Program-made: the position numbers and the translations under genes
In this document: positions 62,160 through 64,000 of the stretch, piece by piece
Layout of the letters: each line of letters starts with the position of its first letter
How positions within the stretch are numbered: the stretch's first letter is position 1
The notes under the pieces: model-generated
Seen by the model: only the letters and a program-made list of their open reading frames with translations
Told to the model about the DNA's origin: nothing
Database searches by the model: none
Origin: Planctomycetota bacterium
GTDB lineage: Bacteria; Planctomycetota; B15-G4; SIAN01
Length of the DNA: 64,000 bases
Reading direction: 5' to 3'
Assembly (NCBI GenBank): GCA_016795285.1
Contig: JAEUIC010000036.1
Location: 84,190-148,189 of the forward strand

Positions 62160-63989
62160 ATGAAGCACCCCGTTCCCATGTGGCGCCCCTCGTCCCGCAA
62201 CCGGTTCTGCCGCTTGGCCCTCGTCGCCCTCGCTTGGACGACGGCGCTCGCGCCCGCGCATGCCGGCGCCACCTCCGGCCGCCCCTCTGGCGGAGCCGCC
62301 CCGCGCGCGAAACCGGTTCAGGGCCAGCCGCCGGTGGCGCCGGTGACCCCCATCCCGTCGGACGGCCTCTCGGCCGGTCGCCGCGAGAGCGAAGGGCCGG
62401 CCAGCGACCCGCTCGACGATCGGCTCCTGCCCGACGCGGCGCGCTCGCCGTGGCGCAGCTGGTTCAGCCGCAACTTCCACCGCTTCGAGCCGCCGCCGCT
62501 CGCCGATGGCGCCGGGCGCGGCGGGCTGCCGCCCCACCTCGTCGACCCGCGGCTGCGCGCCGAACGGGCGGAGAGCTACCGCGGCGATGTCGCGGCGCGC
62601 CTCTCGCTGTTGCTGCGCGACGGCGACGACCGCGTGCGCGGCGCGGCGGCGCTCTCGCTGGCGCGCGGCGGTTTCATCCGCACCGGCCAGGATGCCGACC
62701 GCCTCTTCCAGCTCGCCGACGACGATCAGCGGCGGGTGCGCTCCCAGGCGCTGCTCGCGGCGGCGCTCGGTCCGGCGAGCCCGGCGCGCCACCGGCTGCT
62801 GCGCATCGCCCACGCCGACTTCGACGGGCTCCGCCTCCAGAACGAAGTCGAGCGCGACCGCGTGCGCGCGCTGGCGACGCTCTTCCTCTCGCTCGCCAAC
62901 GAACCGGCGCTGCCCCTCCTCGTGCGCGACTTCGCCAGCGATCTGCGCAAGCCGCTGCAGCTGCGCGCGCTCGTCGTGCAGGCGCTCGGCTTGTGCGGCG
63001 CACCGACGGCGCTGCCGCTGCTCGCCGAACTGCTGGCGCAGGTCGAGCAGCCGCCGCTGATCCGCGCGACGGCGGCCGCCGCGCTCGGTCAGCTCGCCGA
63101 TCCGGTCGCTGCGCCGCTGCTGCTCGCCCGTCTGGAGCAGCGCGACAGCGACACCGATGTCCGCGCGGCGGCGGCGATCGCGCTCGGCGCGGTGGCGCCG
63201 CGCGGCGACGACGAGTTCGTGCGCGCGCTCCTCAAGGCGACCGAACGCGAGAGCAACGCGCACGTGAGCCGCTTCCTGCTCCTCTCGCTCGGCGAGATCG
63301 GCGGCGCGACGGCGCGCCTGCGCCTCGAACGGGCGCTCGAGCACGAGAGCGCCGAGCAGCGCGTGTTCGCCGAGCTCGGCCTCGGGATGCTGGCGCGCCA
63401 AGGCGAGCGCGACCGCTGGATCACGCCGCTGCTCGACGCGCTGCGCCGCACGCGCTCGCAGGACGAGCAGTGCGCGCTGCTCTGCGCGCTCGGGATCTCC
63501 GGCGCCGTCGAGGCGTACCAGTCGGTTGCGGAATTCCTGGCGGCTGGAGCCCCCGAAGTGCGGCGCGCCGCGATCTCGGCGCTCTCGCTGCTCGGCCAGC
63601 CCGGTGCGGTGGCGAGCTTCGAGCGGCTGGTGCTCGACGACCCGGCGCCGGAGGTGCGGATGCACGCGGCGCGCGCGCTCGGCCGCCTCGATCCGAGCTG
63701 CGCGGCGCTGCTGGTGCACGAACTCGGCAGCGGCCGCTCGCGCGCCGCGGCGGAGCGCGCCGCGCTGATCCTGTCGATCGGCTTCACGCGCGATCCGGTG
63801 GCGCTCGAGCCGCTGCTCGAGTTGCTGCGCGAGCCCGACCCGACCTCGCGCGAACGGGAAGCGGCGGCCCACGCACTCGGCCTCATCTACGACGAGCAGC
63901 GCCTCGCACCGACGGCGCGCCTCGCCGGCGCCCGCAGCCTGCTGCAGGAGTCGACCGAACTCGCCGAGCTCTTGACGCTCGCCGAGTAG
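62160..63989 (+). CDS. Secreted HEAT-repeat protein
   Basis: This 609-residue protein has a signal peptide (about residues 16-38, FCRLALVALAWTTALAPAHAG) and a Pro/Gly-rich linker, then about 10 HEAT repeats with the ALGQLADP, ALGAVAPR, LSLGEIGG and ALSLLGQP helix pattern, forming a solenoid from about residue 140 to the end. HEAT proteins of this kind are protein-binding scaffolds. No enzymatic domain is visible. The start is the ATG at 62160; one six codons later is also possible. It ends 11 bp before the end of the window. Confidence 0.78.
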   Translation: MKHPVPMWRPSSRNRFCRLALVALAWTTALAPAHAGATSGRPSGGAAPRAKPVQGQPPVAPVTPIPSDGLSAGRRESEGPASDPLDDRLLPDAARSPWRSWFSRNFHRFEPPPLADGAGRGGLPPHLVDPRLRAERAESYRGDVAARLSLLLRDGDDRVRGAAALSLARGGFIRTGQDADRLFQLADDDQRRVRSQALLAAALGPASPARHRLLRIAHADFDGLRLQNEVERDRVRALATLFLSLANEPALPLLVRDFASDLRKPLQLRALVVQALGLCGAPTALPLLAELLAQVEQPPLIRATAAAALGQLADPVAAPLLLARLEQRDSDTDVRAAAAIALGAVAPRGDDEFVRALLKATERESNAHVSRFLLLSLGEIGGATARLRLERALEHESAEQRVFAELGLGMLARQGERDRWITPLLDALRRTRSQDEQCALLCALGISGAVEAYQSVAEFLAAGAPEVRRAAISALSLLGQPGAVASFERLVLDDPAPEVRMHAARALGRLDPSCAALLVHELGSGRSRAAAERAALILSIGFTRDPVALEPLLELLREPDPTSREREAAAHALGLIYDEQRLAPTARLAGARSLLQESTELAELLTLAE

Positions 63990-64000
63990 CGCCACCGCGC

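Overview
The window is high-GC (about 70% or more by eye) chromosomal DNA from a Gram-negative-type bacterium, densely packed with genes on both strands. Several features together suggest Planctomycetota: a DUF1800/DUF1501 pair, several von Willebrand A (VWA) and HEAT-repeat secreted proteins, tandem FG-GAP secreted proteins sharing a C-terminal module, and an ECF sigma factor paired with a fused anti-sigma/VWA protein. This is inference from gene content; no rRNA or marker phylogeny could be done. I found no tRNA, rRNA, CRISPR array, transposase or phage gene, and no clear sign of a horizontally acquired island.

Layout. (1) 58-4450, forward: chaperone block groES, groEL, dnaJ, grpE and an FmdB-type zinc-ribbon gene; dnaK is absent. 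A lipoprotein follows (4549-5307). (2) 5336-16274, forward: a sigma70-like promoter and a tightly overlapping complex I operon nuoA-E-F-G-H-J-K-L-M-N, with nuoB, nuoC, nuoD and nuoI missing and a short nuoG. (3) 16357-18654, reverse: a PilZ protein and a GTGA-coupled pair of HExxH metalloprotease-like genes. (4) 18732-23992, forward: two tandem FG-GAP proteins and an SGNH hydrolase whose real start may be non-canonical. (5) 23978-28278: an MFS transporter (reverse), then an unknown membrane-anchored protein and aminopeptidase P (forward). (6) 28302-38632, reverse: a run of unknown secreted proteins, DUF1800, DUF1501 and NAD synthetase, then a sigma70-like promoter with a cobalamin riboswitch controlling a secreted beta-propeller gene and a BtuF-like cobalamin-binding gene. 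(7) 38724-46853, reverse: three VWA proteins with an OmpR-type two-component system translationally coupled to one of them. (8) 47115-50897, forward: an ECF sigma factor and a 1018-residue zinc-finger anti-sigma/transmembrane/VWA fusion. (9) 51030-56470, forward: an ArsR-methyltransferase regulator under a nested 36-bp dyad, B12-dependent methionine synthase metH, and another methyltransferase. (10) 56504-63989: an M17 aminopeptidase and a secreted HExxH protease (reverse), a polyferredoxin (forward), a periplasmic-binding-protein-like lipoprotein (reverse) and a HEAT-repeat protein (forward).

The most interesting unit is the riboswitch-controlled propeller and BtuF-like pair at 28302-31133. 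It resembles in logic the B12-binding surface propeller BtuG of Bacteroides, but here there is no TonB-dependent receptor next to it and the BtuF-like protein has no signal peptide. The metH locus 20 kb away is a likely consumer of the cobalamin. The window also holds at least four separate HExxH or HExxH-derived proteins and four VWA proteins, which points to a large secreted or envelope-associated programme.
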